From positions 19,073,233 through 19,137,232 of the forward strand of contig OW285188.1 in the NCBI GenBank assembly GCA_935421135.1: a stretch of 64,000 nt of DNA. Direction: 5' to 3'. A program made the position numbers and the translations under genes. The notes under the pieces are model-generated. The model was not told the origin of the DNA. It worked only from the letters and a program-made list of their open reading frames with translations, and ran no database searches. Of this stretch, positions 39,701 through 62,107 are shown piece by piece; position 1 is the first letter of the stretch, and each line of letters opens with the position of its first letter. The DNA is from Bugulina stolonifera. Taxonomy: Eukaryota; Bryozoa; Gymnolaemata; Cheilostomatida; Bugulidae.

Positions 39701-41636
39701 AAGTATTTTCTATGAATAGTTCAACTGGCCATAGCTAGCCCACAAGGCATGCAGAACTAGCGTAGTCATAAGAGCTAGGTTGCACACAAAGTACACATTT
39801 AGTTTGCATGAATATGACATGGAGAGTATTCTTTATTAAAATCCAATAAGAGGAATTATCTTCTCTATGACATGCATAATAGCACTCTCAACTCCATTGC
39901 TGCTTGTGATTAATAAAATATCATACCTGGTTCAGTGAAAAAGTTACCACATTTGGCAGACTGTTGGTAGTCAATCAGCACCTCCGGTTTATTTCTTAGG
40001 CAAGTATCACTGTAACCTGAGAGCGTCTCCTGTAGCCTTTCCTTGGTGCACACAGACCATATTGTCGAAACTCGGAAGGCTAAAATAATCTAGTATAAGT
40101 TTCCATATTACACGACTGTGGTCTGTTTATTTTCAACTAGATATGCACGTTGGAGAGTCAGCTAAGACCATGCGACTAATTCAATCTAAACTATTATTCC
40201 ATCCTCATGCTGAAACTTTGTACACTAATTTACAGTACAACCTAATATTGAAAGCTTCATTTATACGCACTGCTTGAACTTTGAGGTTGAGGAAAATTTT
40301 ATCACAATAATATTGTGTACTTACCAGTGGCTGCACTCATTATACAAGTTGTTATATTTCCGCTCACCGGATCTCGACACTTGCAACGTTCATCAGTATA
40401 AGTATCAGTATGTGGTAACTTTAGAGCGTGTCCCATTTCATGAGCCATAATCGCAGCAGCTCGGGTATAGTATCCAGAAATTCCATCTTTGTTTATTCCT
40501 GCACTAGCAGTTTGTGAACAGATATCTGTTAACCCCCTGCCCTGTATGCGATGTTGAAAATTCACAGCAGTAAAGAGCTGAGCAATATCATTACTCACAT
40601 TCCAGGATATTTTAAATCGTCGATACTTATTAAAATTTTTTAGTAGCTTTGCTGAATCGTAATCTTCTGAACCAGCTGCTTTAATGTATGGAATTTTGTT
40701 TTCTTCATTCCAGACTTCTACACCAACTAAAGCTAAGTAAATACCTAGTTTTCGATAAAGAGTACTGGCAAAGTTAATTATATTGATAGCCCTAGTCGTT
40801 GTTGCCTGGACTGTACCTTCTCTTTCAAAAATACTCTTATCCATCACAACATATATCTCAATGTACCTAGTCTCAGGTGTGTGGTTTGCAGGTAATCTTA
40901 TTTGCCTTGAAAGCCGTCTATGGTACTTTCCTTCGGATGCTAGCTCTCGTGTAGAATTCCAGTTACATTTTGCGTCCAGATCTTCATCACTAGAACTATC
41001 CATCTTCTCTGAACTCCAAATATGGCTGAACTTCTTCGTTGTAGTTACTGGTTTGACTGAATAAACCTTATCTTTTATTTCTATGTGTCCGTTTATTCCA
41101 TCGCATACGCTCAGCGATACAATAGACCCAGAGTGTCCAATGACGGATCCAGTGAAGTAGCAATAGGAACGTACAGACTCCACATCGCTGGCATGTTTCA
41201 CCACAGGTTCACCAGAAGATTTGAAATATTTCTGTATGAAGTTGTTTGTAATTATTAGCGGAGTTCTTTTTAGTTGAAGATTAAGTTGATGGCCAGAGCA
41301 TAGTATAGTCATCATTATTTGAGTTGCAAACTGTGGTATGAGTGTTTTAATTCTGGTCACATCTTCAAGGGAATTCATGGAGTATTCTACCATGGGACTA
41401 CTGCTTTGCCGGTACGCTGCATTTGCCAGTGTTGTTTTGATGCTGATTTGTACACGCTGTTCTTTGGATAAGTCAAGCAACACTTTGGAATGCAAATTGT
41501 CTGCTTCTGTCAGCAAATGCGCCTGAACATAGTCACAATTCCAGCAAATTAGAATATTCAATACAATAGATATAGTGAAGATGTTAAACCAAATGCAATA
41601 TCTAGGAACTTTCTGGTAAGAGGTAGATAGTGACAT
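33737..41636 (-). CDS. A5: ADAM family transmembrane protein with EGF module and Ser/Thr-rich stalk
   Basis: Nine exons read leftward: 41636-40325, 40079-39927, 39405-39310, 37744-37472, 36620-36393, 35749-35498, 35003-34737, 34170-34066, 33969-33737. They encode 972 residues. Order: N-terminal hydrophobic segment (about 16-32), prodomain, acidic linker, basic cleavage region HRRLSR, reprolysin domain, disintegrin (about 489-611, loop [10 protein letters not shown]), cysteine-rich region, EGF-like module (about 712-742), an 89-residue Ser/Thr-rich stalk, membrane segment (about 863-885), and a Ser/Lys-rich tail. The zinc motif reads HEMGHALKLPH (399-409). All three His and the Glu are kept, but the conserved Gly is Lys406, so activity is uncertain. 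Intron 3 contains an LTR-like element with a nested SINE. The stalk exon (phase 1-1, 267 nt) is the least certain. Confidence 0.88.
34737..35003 (-). other. Cassette-like mucin stalk exon of A5
   Basis: A Ser/Thr-rich 89-codon segment between acceptor ACCATTCAG and donor AGAA|GTAAAA. It is phase 1 at both ends and divisible by three, so inclusion or skipping keeps the frame. Neighbouring exons 6 and 8 can join directly. A4 has no counterpart. If the donor is ignored, the frame runs to a stop at 34600-34602 after a short hydrophobic end, which would give a form lacking the normal membrane span. Confidence 0.65.
36221..36322. repeat. TACATG-rich low-complexity tract
   Basis: A dense run of the palindromic word TACATGTA and its variants in A5 intron 5. 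The same word recurs throughout the window. Confidence 0.85.
37380..37456. repeat. 7-bp CATGTAG tandem repeat
   Basis: Runs of CATGTAG beside the donor of A5 exon 4, in intron 4. Confidence 0.9.
37779..37965. repeat. 27-bp tandem repeat beside A5 exon 4
   Basis: About seven imperfect copies built on GTAATATGTAACATGTATAC, starting about 35 bp upstream of the exon 4 acceptor. With the CATGTAG repeat on the other side, exon 4 is bracketed by arrays. Confidence 0.9.
38105..38957 (+). mobile_element. LTR-like dispersed repeat, copy B, interrupted by a SINE
   Basis: In A5 intron 3, antisense to A5. It matches copy A (4285-4827), including TATATAAAG, AATAAAG and ACACTACGTCGG. ACACTACGTCGG is partly duplicated here (two copies near 38282 and 38304). 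The match is broken at 38578-38875 by a nested SINE. If its promoter works, it would drive transcription antisense to A5. Confidence 0.65.
38578..38875 (-). mobile_element. SINE nested in the LTR-like repeat, 8-bp target-site duplication
   Basis: On the minus strand it begins GGGAGCAGCCATGGC, with a B-box-like GGTTCAAACCCC. The central GGAAGAGCATCCAGCC block is shared with the element at 2956-3212. It ends in a short GTCGGTGA tail repeat. GGACTACT flanks it on both sides (38570-38577 and 38876-38883). The uninterrupted copy A has the related single site GGAGTACT, which confirms the insertion. Confidence 0.85.
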
Positions 41637-41744
41637 GGTAGGTTAAATCTACAAGTAAAATACATATACATGTGCAGTACATATATGTCAGTAAATAGAT
41701 GTATTAGAATATGCTGACTGTGTTGCTATTTTTATTTTTTGCTT

Positions 41745-41880
41745 TATCAAGAGAGTAGTCAGGGACTTAATTTCAGATCTATGAAAATGCCCATCCTTGA
41801 TTAGAATTTGAACTGGGGGCCTCTTCGGCACCTAATCACGCAGCACGGTGAACAAAACACATTACCACGGCCCTACACCA
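41745..41880 (-). mobile_element. Degenerate tRNA-derived SINE
   Basis: TTTGAACTGGGGGCCTC followed by a TTACCACGGCC-like block corresponds to degraded B-box and A-box regions in the family seen at 21400-21482. It lies upstream of A5. Confidence 0.45.
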
Positions 41881-42222
41881 GCTCGACAATAAAAATAAGC
41901 TTCTCCACTCAGTGAGCACCAGATGTGCAATGAGCCAATTGTACTTAAAGCACCCCTCATGTTATGGAAATTTTGCTATAATTATATGGGGTGTTAGGGG
42001 GTTTGGCTGTTTTCTTTTCTAATGCATATGATTAAAATCATTGTGTGGAAAGGTCTAAACTATGCAGAAATGATGATCAATTCACATGAAATGCCTTGCT
42101 AAAATTGTTGTATTGTCTAAATAATGTACACTAATAAGTTACATTGCTGAACACTGAGTCACGGCCAAATGTGCTCCTCAACATCCATGCTGAAGCACTC
42201 ACCAACTACTGACTACAATGCA

Positions 42223-42265
42223 AAGTTGTCCTCTCCTATCTAATTTAATGAGAGAGGATGACTTC
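42223..42265. repeat. GTTGTCCTCTC foldback
   Basis: AAGTTGTCCTCTC on the left pairs with GAGAGGATGACTT on the right across a short AT-rich loop. Member of the dispersed foldback family. Confidence 0.65.
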
Positions 42266-42804
42266 CCATTATTAATCGGTAGCTTATGGTTGCTCATGCC
42301 TCAGTGAACCTACGCACTACATAATATATGACCTACATATGACATATGACCTACACATGACATATATGACCTACATAGAGATATATGATAAATATAAGTA
42401 AATGATAATTTATTAGTCTAACATACCCACTTGACCTCAACCAATATTCCACATGGTTTGTTGCTGGACTATTGCTTATTACAATATTATAGTACTAAAA
42501 CTAAACTGCCATGTTGCTACATATTTTACATTCCATTTTACGTTTTATTGCTAACTTAAATGTCTGCAATTTAAACAATGAACATGCTCAGCACCATGCG
42601 TTTAGATCTGGTACCATATTAAGAGAATTGACTACAAACTGTAGCGACCCCAAACAAATACTCTATCACACTGCAATCGTTTGGGGATTGATAAAGATTA
42701 CTGGTGAAAGTCCAATAGAAAGGTTATAGGCTATACAGTCGTGTATAAATAGAGAAAACCTTCTCCAGTGAAGTGCAAATCGGAGTTTGCTTCTCCTGTG
42801 GTGA

Positions 42805-44853
42805 TGAAGTGTATTCTAGAGCACAACCACAGCCAACATTTGAACTCAACTGGATAATATAACAGTTAGTTCGAATACTAGCAGTGGTGGCCGTCTAGTG
42901 TGGGTTCCTCCGCTAGCATTCAAGGGAATGATGGCGCGGTTGAGATGGTCCCCACACTGTCTAGCCGTTTTTAGATGTTGGTCAGTCTAACTCATTCATT
43001 AAGATCGACAAGGGTTTGGTTTCTATAATTATAAGAAATCCAAGCTGAATGATGGTACATGTAGATGTTATTTATCTGACTCTTCGGTATACCTTGTAAT
43101 AGAAGGAGGTTGAGACGAGACTGGTGATAGAGTCAAGTCTGCACCTCATGAGTGAACTACCCAGAAGGATAGAACGAATTGATCAAAGTATTACATAGCC
43201 TGCTGCTACTTATATATCTCATGAAACACTTGTCACCCTTCTGATTGGTTGATTATTGCTGCTAATTTCATCAGCCAGATTATAGCATGGACTGTTGAGA
43301 TTCTAGAATTTACTTTAGTGCTCAAACTCATAATTGCAACATTCATTATAGAGCGCGCATTCATTCTAGAACAATCTATGCAATCAATGGTAGATAGTGG
43401 TATTGTATCATCAAGTTGATCAGGCCTACTTTTAACACTGATAGTAATATTTGCACAATGCACATGTTGTACATGTTGTACACTAAGATTGACTGATCCC
43501 ATTACCAATGGAATATATAAAATCCGAATTTGCGACTGAACGAAAAAGACAGTTCGAAAGAGGACGTTTCTAAACTGGACAGTTCAACACTGGACAGGTC
43601 GAAACCCCTAACCCCAACCACCAGATTTCAACTAATTTTTACTGTTATCACTATGTTTATCTTAATTAATTAAAATTTATTACCTGTAAGTTGTGTTCTT
43701 CTAAAATGTAATCTACACAGTTTCGAACTGCCCTGTTGTGATAAAATACATGCTTTTCAGGTGAAATACCCAAATTTATTAACACAAAGACACCGGTTTT
43801 GTGAAATTTCCAAAAAATAAAATAACTTTTAATGACTTGAAGAAATGTGGTAGCCGGCAACGTTTATGTTGACATCCTGTCAAGAATTCACAAAGTGCTC
43901 CTTGTATGATGATACTTTGACTCATTGGTGAAGTCTAGCATATTTTATGCCAAACCAAACTCTTCACAAATAACAGTTTGGTAAAAGTACAATTCGAAAA
44001 TTAAAGTGCATGTGAAACATTTGGTTGTTAGCTGCAAGATGTACATGAACTTAGAATTACATGTATATGATTGTAGCTGTTTCTCTAGAACATCATGAAA
44101 GCTAAAAACAATTCTATACACCCATAACTGGCATGTTCACTAACAGTTGCAGTATTACATATACAAGTGTGTATATATTATGTACACTGGGCAGTAACGT
44201 TATAATCCATAAGCCGCTCTAAATTCTAGAAGAATCTATCACATTCTTGTATTGCGTACAGTTCAGTACAAAGTACATTGTAATAATATGCCCACTAACT
44301 AACTAGTTCAACAAGGAACTTCATGCGTGAAGATTAATCAATAACACACAATCATAGAACCTTCTAGATAACAAGAAAATGTGATGCAATGTGATGCAAT
44401 GATGTTGGAATTTCCAAAACTCAACCAATCAGAGGATAACAAGTCTCATTGAGCAATATAACAGGGCAAGCACGCACTACATTCATTGCACCTTTCGATA
44501 CTCGCTCATCTAACAAGGTGGTTGCAGTCTGCTTTATCAACAGTATGTCTGCTTTCACCTTAAGTTCTCAGCCTGTCGTACAAGAGCCATATAAATAACA
44601 TCTACCAACTCCGGATCTGGATTTCTTATTACCGGAAATCTGATCCTGGTTTAGCTCCATGAGTGAGTTAGACTAACCTCCATCTACAACCGGCTAGACA
44701 GTGTGGGGACCACAGCAACCGCGCCATCATTCTCTTGAATGCTAGCGGAGGAACCCACACTAGACGGCCACCACTGCTATTACTTGAACTAACTGTTACA
44801 TTATCAAGTTGAGTTCAAGTGTTGTCTGTGGTTGTGCTCTAGAATACACTTCT
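42805..44853. mobile_element. 2.05-kb element bounded by 195-bp inverted repeats
   Basis: Left arm 42805-42999, right arm 44659-44853, in inverse orientation and roughly 90% identical by eye. Both carry AGTGGTGGCCGTCTAGTGTG and GGTCCCCACACTGTCTAGCC. The 1.66-kb spacer has no recognisable transposase. It may be a non-autonomous foldback DNA transposon or an inverted duplication. Target-site duplications were not identified. Confidence 0.7.
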
Positions 44854-45372
44854 TCAACAGGGACAAGACAAAATTACTCACTCCAGATTACACTACGCCA
44901 TCAAAAACCGAATCAACTCTAGATTTAGCTACGGAGAGATGATCCGTTCTAGTTTACTCCTCATCAGGTAAAGAATTTTTCCGTCTATTTGCATTTCTTT
45001 ATTCCTTTGAAACAACTTCTATGATATTATATATAATAATTATAATTGTATCATATGCGATGTGCATAATATAATACTTTGATTATTGAGTATATGGGTA
45101 TAAAACCACTGCTACTACTGTTCAGTTTTATCTACTGTACTGTACGAGACAATTACCAAAGTTTTACTACCTTATTGTGCTGTCTTACTGTTGTTTTTGC
45201 TTTTAATCTACATATTATGGAAAAGGGTATTTACTCGTATTAATGTTGAGAATCTGGAAGAATGTGCATAAGTTAATTAACAGAAAAGGATGTTTTATTT
45301 TAAAAAAAATTGTAATAAATTATTATGTGCATGATTGTAATGTAGCCTACTATGTTATATTATGCTAACATA

Positions 45373-45495
45373 CAGCACAACTGTATTCCTACTTATACTC
45401 TTTGTTTATCATACAGCACAACTGTATTCCTACTTATACTCTTTGTTTATCATACAGCACAACTGTATTCCTACTTATACTCTTTGCTTATTTAC
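45373..45495. repeat. 41-bp tandem repeat, three copies
   Basis: Copies start at 45373, 45414 and 45455, with CAGCACAACTGTATTCCTAC at the head of each unit. Confidence 0.95.
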
Positions 45496-45866
45496 ACAGC
45501 ATATTATTATCAGCTGTGCCATTATTATGGGCACTTTACATTGTAAATTACTTTATAAGATTGATTTTGACAATTTTATTATTTCAAAAAAGTAACTGTA
45601 ATAAATACATGTACATGTAGTATTACATTATATATTATATACATGAAAATAGCATAGATGGGCTGGACGCAGCACTTGCACTTGCACTGGCACTTGTCAT
45701 TCGTTATAATTACCATATTAAATAAGGTGCTGTTTCAGATTGTCCAATAACTGTACATGTACAATAATAATATTGTGTTCACCTACATCTTACAGTAGAA
45801 CTTGAAAGTTGCAAAGTTTAATTTTTTGAGAAAGCAACGATAATAACCATGTGGCTATCAGATTAG

Positions 45867-45872
45867 TTTATT
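45867..45872 (-). terminator. Polyadenylation signal candidate for the alternative coronin end
   Basis: AATAAA on the minus strand (TTTATT on +) about 53 bp beyond the stop of the second coronin terminal exon. The placement suits a 3' UTR. Confidence 0.45.
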
Positions 45873-45924
45873 AGCTGACTAATAGGCTGCAGACACAGTT
45901 TGTTGGCTGGTGTCCAGCTATTCT

Positions 45925-46056
45925 CTAAACTGCGCATTCATACTCAAATATTTTTTCCTCCAACACTAAGATTCTGTGAGAATATTCTAGTAGTGTGTTC
46001 TTGAGCATTAATATCATCTGTCTTAGCTGGTCCATGTCTTTCCTTGTATGTAGAAC
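45925..46056 (-). CDS. Candidate alternative terminal exon of coronin (second coiled coil)
   Basis: A 43-codon frame follows the acceptor CTTGTTCAG and stops at TAG 45925-45927. It enters in phase 0, the phase in which coronin exon 9 ends. It encodes a coiled coil (LRQMILMLKNTLLEYSHR) with the trimerisation signature RILVLE, matching R-[ILVM]-x-x-[ILV]-E. Exon 10 has the same feature (RIALLE) with similar spacing to a preceding LK pair. I infer a duplicated, mutually exclusive last exon giving a 504-residue isoform. A dead duplicate is possible, but an intact frame, acceptor and nearby AATAAA argue against it. Confidence 0.6.
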   Translation of the reverse strand, partial: VLHTRKDMDQLRQMILMLKNTLLEYSHRILVLEEKIFEYECAV

Positions 46057-46090
46057 CTGAACAAGTACATGGAGCACATGATAATAGTCC

Positions 46091-46222
46091 CAGGCAGAGG
46101 GGGTGTAACTCCTGATGATAGCAATACAAATGGTGACTGTGCCCACAGTTTACTGAACACAACTGTGGGCAGCACAGTCATTATTTGTATTGTTATCATT
46201 AGGAGTTATGTCCCTCTGCCTG
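46091..46222. repeat. 60-bp-stem hairpin in the coronin 3' region
   Basis: Arms 46091-46150 and 46161-46222 are near-perfect reverse complements (GACTGTGCCCACAGTT against AACTGTGGGCAGCACAGTC, and CAGGCAGAGGG against CCCTCTGCCTG). The loop is about 10 bp. On the minus strand it lies 35 nt upstream of the acceptor of the candidate alternative exon. Confidence 0.85.
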
Positions 46223-47208
46223 TGATAATAGTATAATAATAGTACATGAATATGTACAAGTTATAGTAGAATATTACTTTAATTGTACCTTCCTCACCAT
46301 GATTAAGTGTGGTATCAAATGCTTACACATTAACATTGATGAGTATACAGTGCACATGTGCTTTGCTTTTCGCCCATATAGCATATAATAGTAGTGTTAA
46401 TGAAATTCTACACTTATAGAAAAGCTACAATTAGTAGTTAGAAACTGCATGTCTGGAAAATTCTATACTGCTGGAAAAGTGCAACCCCAAACGCTAGCTT
46501 ACAGTTGTAAAACAGTAAATTACAAACCCAACCTGGGCTGTTGCCAATTCCAATAAAATATTTCAACTCAGTAAAATATGTAAACCAGTATACATAATGC
46601 ACTCAGGATATATAAGTAGCTCCATTGTAACATAGTAGTAGTGGTCAAAAAGTTCAGTAAGTGATCTATACATGAAATAAAAGTAGTATCCTAGACATGG
46701 TTACAACAATCACAACAGACTAACAATCAAATGCGCTCCAACTTGGACCTCATGCAGAAGATGGTTTCTCTCCATGTAGAACAAATAGAGAAACTTTATA
46801 AGCAGCAAGCACCAGATAGTTAGCCATGCTTTATAGGAATTGTTGTAACAGTTAATTGCTACCTGCAGTAGCTAACGCCATCACCATGGTTATATTGTAG
46901 ACTAGGCTACACTATTTCATTGAGTTTACATGCTAGTGGTTCTGTGACCAGGGTTTTGGAGTTGCATTACTACATTATGTACACAGAGAGGAAAGACAAC
47001 TTCAAATAGATTAAAAAATCTAACTGGTCATAGAATTTGATGGCTCTGGTTGGTGAAAAGTGCATTAAAGCAGTAGATGAAGAATGCCTCTGGGCCTTGT
47101 TGTTTCTATGCAGGATATGTGATGTAGGATAATTTAGTGTTACTCAATTGGAAGATACTATTGGCCATTGGGGCATAGGCGACCAAAAGCTATTGATCAT
47201 AATAAAAA

Positions 47209-47264
47209 ATTGTCCTCTCAATCTGTTTATCTCAAAAGATAGATTGAGAGAAGACAACTTCGAA
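47209..47264. repeat. GTCCTCTC foldback
   Basis: TTGTCCTCTCAATCT pairs with AGATTGAGAGAAGACAA around a small loop, just 3' of coronin exon 10. Member of the dispersed foldback family. Confidence 0.75.
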
Positions 47265-47451
47265 TCATTGTTATAGTTTGAGTGCCCATGAGTGCAAGTT
47301 ACACAGGACAGGCACAGCTATTAGTTTGAATGGTCAAATTACATGTGGGACACTCACAAGGTGTTAGCAGGTTGTTAGTGTTAAAGGCAGGGGACCCAAG
47401 CATATCCCAGTAACCTTGAACATTAAATCAAACAAGCAATTTCTTGCCTTT

Positions 47452-58661
<11,210 letters not shown>

Positions 58662-61600
58662 ATGGTCAGACAGATTGTATCGTGTGCTGTGCTACTGCTC
58701 ACTGTGATAGCAATTACTGTACAGGCAGGTGAGAAATAATGTTCATAACCCCATTTCCTGTTCAGTCAGATGAAGCATTGAATGAAATCATGAATTGAGT
58801 GAAATTATTGTTCGGGCTCACCACTCTAAACAGAGTAGAAATTTAACTAGAAGTCTAGCACAGGGCAAAACCAATCTATCTACATGTACATGTACATATT
58901 ATCTATACCTACATGTACATGTACATGTACAAGTACATGTACAAGTACATGTGCATGTAACTGCTGCAAATAGTTCAACATTCAGCTATAACATCTTTAT
59001 TGTATATTTTATATTGTAACATCATTCTATACTGTCATGTTGTGTAAAAGACAGGGATATTATGTACCAATTCACTTGCCGTGTTCCATAGATATGCAGT
59101 ATAATTTCCATGAATTTGTTTACCTTGGAAGAGCATACCATGACCTCTTATAAATATAGATAGCTGTGTGGGACGATGTGGAGACAACTTCTCATCTGCT
59201 CACCCCTGTCAGTGCAATGATGACTGTGTTAGGTTTGGTGATTGCTGTAGTGATTACCAGGCCATCTGCCAAGGTGAGTGCAATATACACAGCATCCATA
59301 ATAGAAGTATTATACAGTGGACTCCCTATTATATATATACATTGTATTTATAGTAATATAGTAGCAATCACATAACCTGAGCTTCAACATATTTACATAT
59401 TGGTTCAGTTAGCCAGAGTATACTACAGGTTTCTAGAGAATAGTGATTTATGGACACCCAGTTATTGATTATTTGAAGGTGTCCTCTCACATTTCTTTTT
59501 ATCATATTATCAATATTGTTAGGACTACAGAAAGTTGTCCTCTCTTTTATTCCAAAAAGGAACCTTTAGAGGACAACTTCAGATAGTCAATAACTCCTGG
59601 GTGTCCATAAATCAAGATATTTTCTAGAAGGCTAAACTGACTACACCAATTTTACAAACATGTTGGAATTCAGGCTAGGTGTCTTGCATGTAATGTGTAG
59701 TTTGCATGTAGGTATGTTACCTACTCTACATATAACATGTATCATGTGTAGATACAGAATGTGCTATGCTCGTATGTGTATTGCATATATACTTGACTAT
59801 TTGGTTATCTATTTTCCCCACATTATTATTGTAGGATCAAGTGAAGGAGAAATAACAGACGCTGAATTGCTGCAAATCGGAAATACTTTGTGGCAAGCTG
59901 ATGGGCTTCGATATTTAGACTCAGAACTGATCATGGACCCAGAATCTAGCAGGTACATAGGCTATTTACTGTTAGTTCAAAGGACCAAATACTACATGTA
60001 TCTCTAAATTAGCCTCAAGTCATATAATGAAGTACATGCTAACATCTCAAATAGCACGTTTACAATATAGGTTGTTTACCTATGTGGACCACAGCAAGCT
60101 AAGTCACCCAAGCTATGCCCTGTTTATTGCTCTGCTGGATAACTACAACCCAGTGAACGGTCAGAGAGAACCAGAGCTGACAGGTCATGAACAACAGGAA
60201 ACTGTAGCATTCCTTGAACATGTTATTTCCTCAGAGGTCATGAGACACGTGGAAGATTTACTGGTATCGAAAGGTAAAATAACTAGTGTATATCAATCCA
60301 ATCATTAAAACATAAACAAAACTCGACTGAGATCGATTCCCATCCATTTACTTGCTCTACATGAGTGCTGGAGAGCAAATATAAACTCAACTACGATAAA
60401 GAAAACAAGGATAAAGGAGATTAAAAAAACTATCGACCCTCTTCATATTGAAATCTTGCACCTCTGCTTTCATAACTAGAGTCTACTAACCCCCAGTTCA
60501 ATGATCAGATTCATAATGAAAGATATATTCACCAAAATAACACATTTTTTCTCCGATGCAGGCTTAGAATTGCACACTGTAGAATATAAAGTTGCACTTT
60601 CTAAGCGAAAAGCGAAAGTCGAAGAGCATTTTCTCATTATTTCAGGTAAAATTCAAAGAGGAACAATGCAGCAAGTGCTGTACGATCTATGGTTCTCATT
60701 CTATGGCAGAAGTTCTTCAATGTCCTTTTCTGACAGCAGTGGTTTTGAACACGTGTTTGTTGGTGAGAAAAAATCCAGTAAAGTAAATGGATTCCACAGC
60801 TGGGTGCAAATGTACTTGTTGCAAGAAAGTGGAAATTTAGACTATCTGGGATACAATGCTAAATCTGAGGTACACCTGTCTACTTACACTGTGTTTATTT
60901 TCACATGGGTAAACATAATTAAAGATTGCACGAGTACTATCTATACCACACATAGCATATACACCATATACTATGCTGTGGGTGAATATCAATGTGTCGA
61001 TAAAATTGCGAATCAGGGCTGTATGAATATGCAATGTTGTTCTATATTTTATAGCCTAGTCTCATAGATACTAAGTTCAACTGGGACGGATTGTATAAAG
61101 CAAGAGGCTCCATGTTTCTAGGTAAGAATAAATACCTCCACAAACATAGTGTGTTTTGAATTCGTAGTTATGGTATTGGACCCATTTAAAGGGAAACCTC
61201 ATTGATTGTGTCTACAGCAAAGCAGGTGACTGAATTTTAAATGAATATGAAAGATACCAGATGGATGGATATACAGATATACGGTGGGGAGATATACCGT
61301 ATGGGGATACACTGTATATTCCTCATAGGTGTTGATACTACATCTTTAAAGCCAAAAGTACATGTACATACAACTAAGAAGACCATTTTCAATATGACGT
61401 CGAAAACCTTTCAAGAAATATTGTGTAAAATGTTCACCACTTGTACAAGTATCATTGTACTTGCCAATGCATGCCATGGTAATACTATTATTGAGTATTA
61501 TACCTTATCACAGGGACATCACCTGAGTTTGATATGGCTGTATACACACTGTGTATGCTAGCTAGACCCGGTAGCAGATGCGAGTTGGGGATACTAGGCA

Positions 61601-61716
61601 ATACCGTATCTATACAGACATACGACGTATCACATGAATCGGGTCTGCAAGTGGCTACTGCCTTCCCCATGGTATCCAATGGTAGACGTTTGTGGATACT
61701 TAGTCGCCTAGACTAG
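58662..61716 (+). CDS. ENDOU: Secreted somatomedin-B / EndoU (XendoU) endoribonuclease
   Basis: Seven exons: 58662-58728, 59160-59273, 59835-59952, 60071-60273, 60562-60869, 61055-61121, 61514-61716. They encode 359 residues. A signal peptide (1-22) is followed by one somatomedin-B module (about 23-61) with eight cysteines (SCVGRC, HPCQC, DDC, GDCC, AIC). The XendoU domain then has the family blocks [37 protein letters not shown] and GTSPEF. Catalytic residues by family comparison: His231 with Glu236, and His246; Lys285 in LYKARGS is a candidate for the third. EndoU enzymes cleave U-rich RNA in a metal-dependent way to give 2',3'-cyclic phosphates. The signal peptide and SMB module point to an extracellular or secretory-pathway protein. 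Upstream of coronin, in divergent orientation. Confidence 0.93.
59402..59650. mobile_element. Foldback MITE with GTTGTCCTCT core
   Basis: In EndoU intron 2. GATTTATGGACACCCA (59445-59460) is inverted at 59598-59613. The arms extend inward through TATTGA, GAAG and TGTCCTCT, and imperfectly outward through TTCTAGA and TTAGCC. The centre carries another GTTGTCCTCTC. It is the longest member of the dispersed foldback family in this window. Confidence 0.75.
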
Positions 61717-62107
61717 AGGCTCTATGAACCACATAGAATGACACTCTTTACCATATTCAAGATACTAATAAGTATAACACACTGTTTGCTTCTGTAAACA
61801 ATGATTACAATTCAGATAGGTTAGGTGTTCAAGTGTACAATTGGTTGTATTGAGTAAATGAATGTACATGCAGATGCATATACCTTATATACATTATGTA
61901 TACATACAATAAGGCAAAGTCTAAAAGATGCAATATTTTAATATTTTAATATATGATATTATATACAATGCTATGTACAATAAATTAACTTTAAACTACT
62001 ACCTCTGACTCTCATCCCTAACACCTAGTACCATACATACAGTAAGTGTATATAACAGTTAGTAGTAGCTATAGTAGTAGTAGTAGTAGTAGTACTGTAC
62101 TACTTGC
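61717..62107. other. Convergent 3' region of EndoU and NELFB
   Basis: About 390 bp between the two stop codons. AATAAA at 61979-61984 may end the EndoU transcript. A (TAG)n run lies at 62064-62092. No clear minus-strand polyadenylation signal for NELFB was seen. Confidence 0.5.
61979..61984 (+). terminator. Polyadenylation signal candidate for EndoU
   Basis: AATAAA about 260 bp beyond the EndoU stop codon, in the convergent gap. Confidence 0.4.

Larger units (their letters stand above)
41637..45924. other. Intergenic region between A5 and coronin
   Basis: No supported gene over 4.3 kb. It contains a degraded SINE (41745-41880), a GTTGTCCTCTC hairpin (42223-42265), a 195-bp inverted repeat (42805-42999 and 44659-44853) and a three-copy 41-bp repeat (45373-45495). 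A short open frame inside the inverted repeat (43666-43860, minus) is not recognisable. Confidence 0.55.

Noticed and set aside
43666..43860. Possible exon (64 codons, minus) ending before a CAG|GTAATA donor-like site, inside the inverted-repeat element
   Set aside because: No recognisable family, no partner exons, and repeat context. Too weak to call.
45925..46056. Alternative acceptor ACAAG before GAAAGACATG in the second coronin terminal exon
   Set aside because: In phase 0 this acceptor gives a non-helical 30-odd-residue tail. The upstream TTGTTCAG acceptor gives a coiled coil with the trimer motif and is preferred.
60642..60662. An extra intron in EndoU exon 5 at TTTCAG|GTAAAA
   Set aside because: The site looks like both acceptor and donor, but the frame is open straight through and the encoded protein matches the EndoU domain without a gap.
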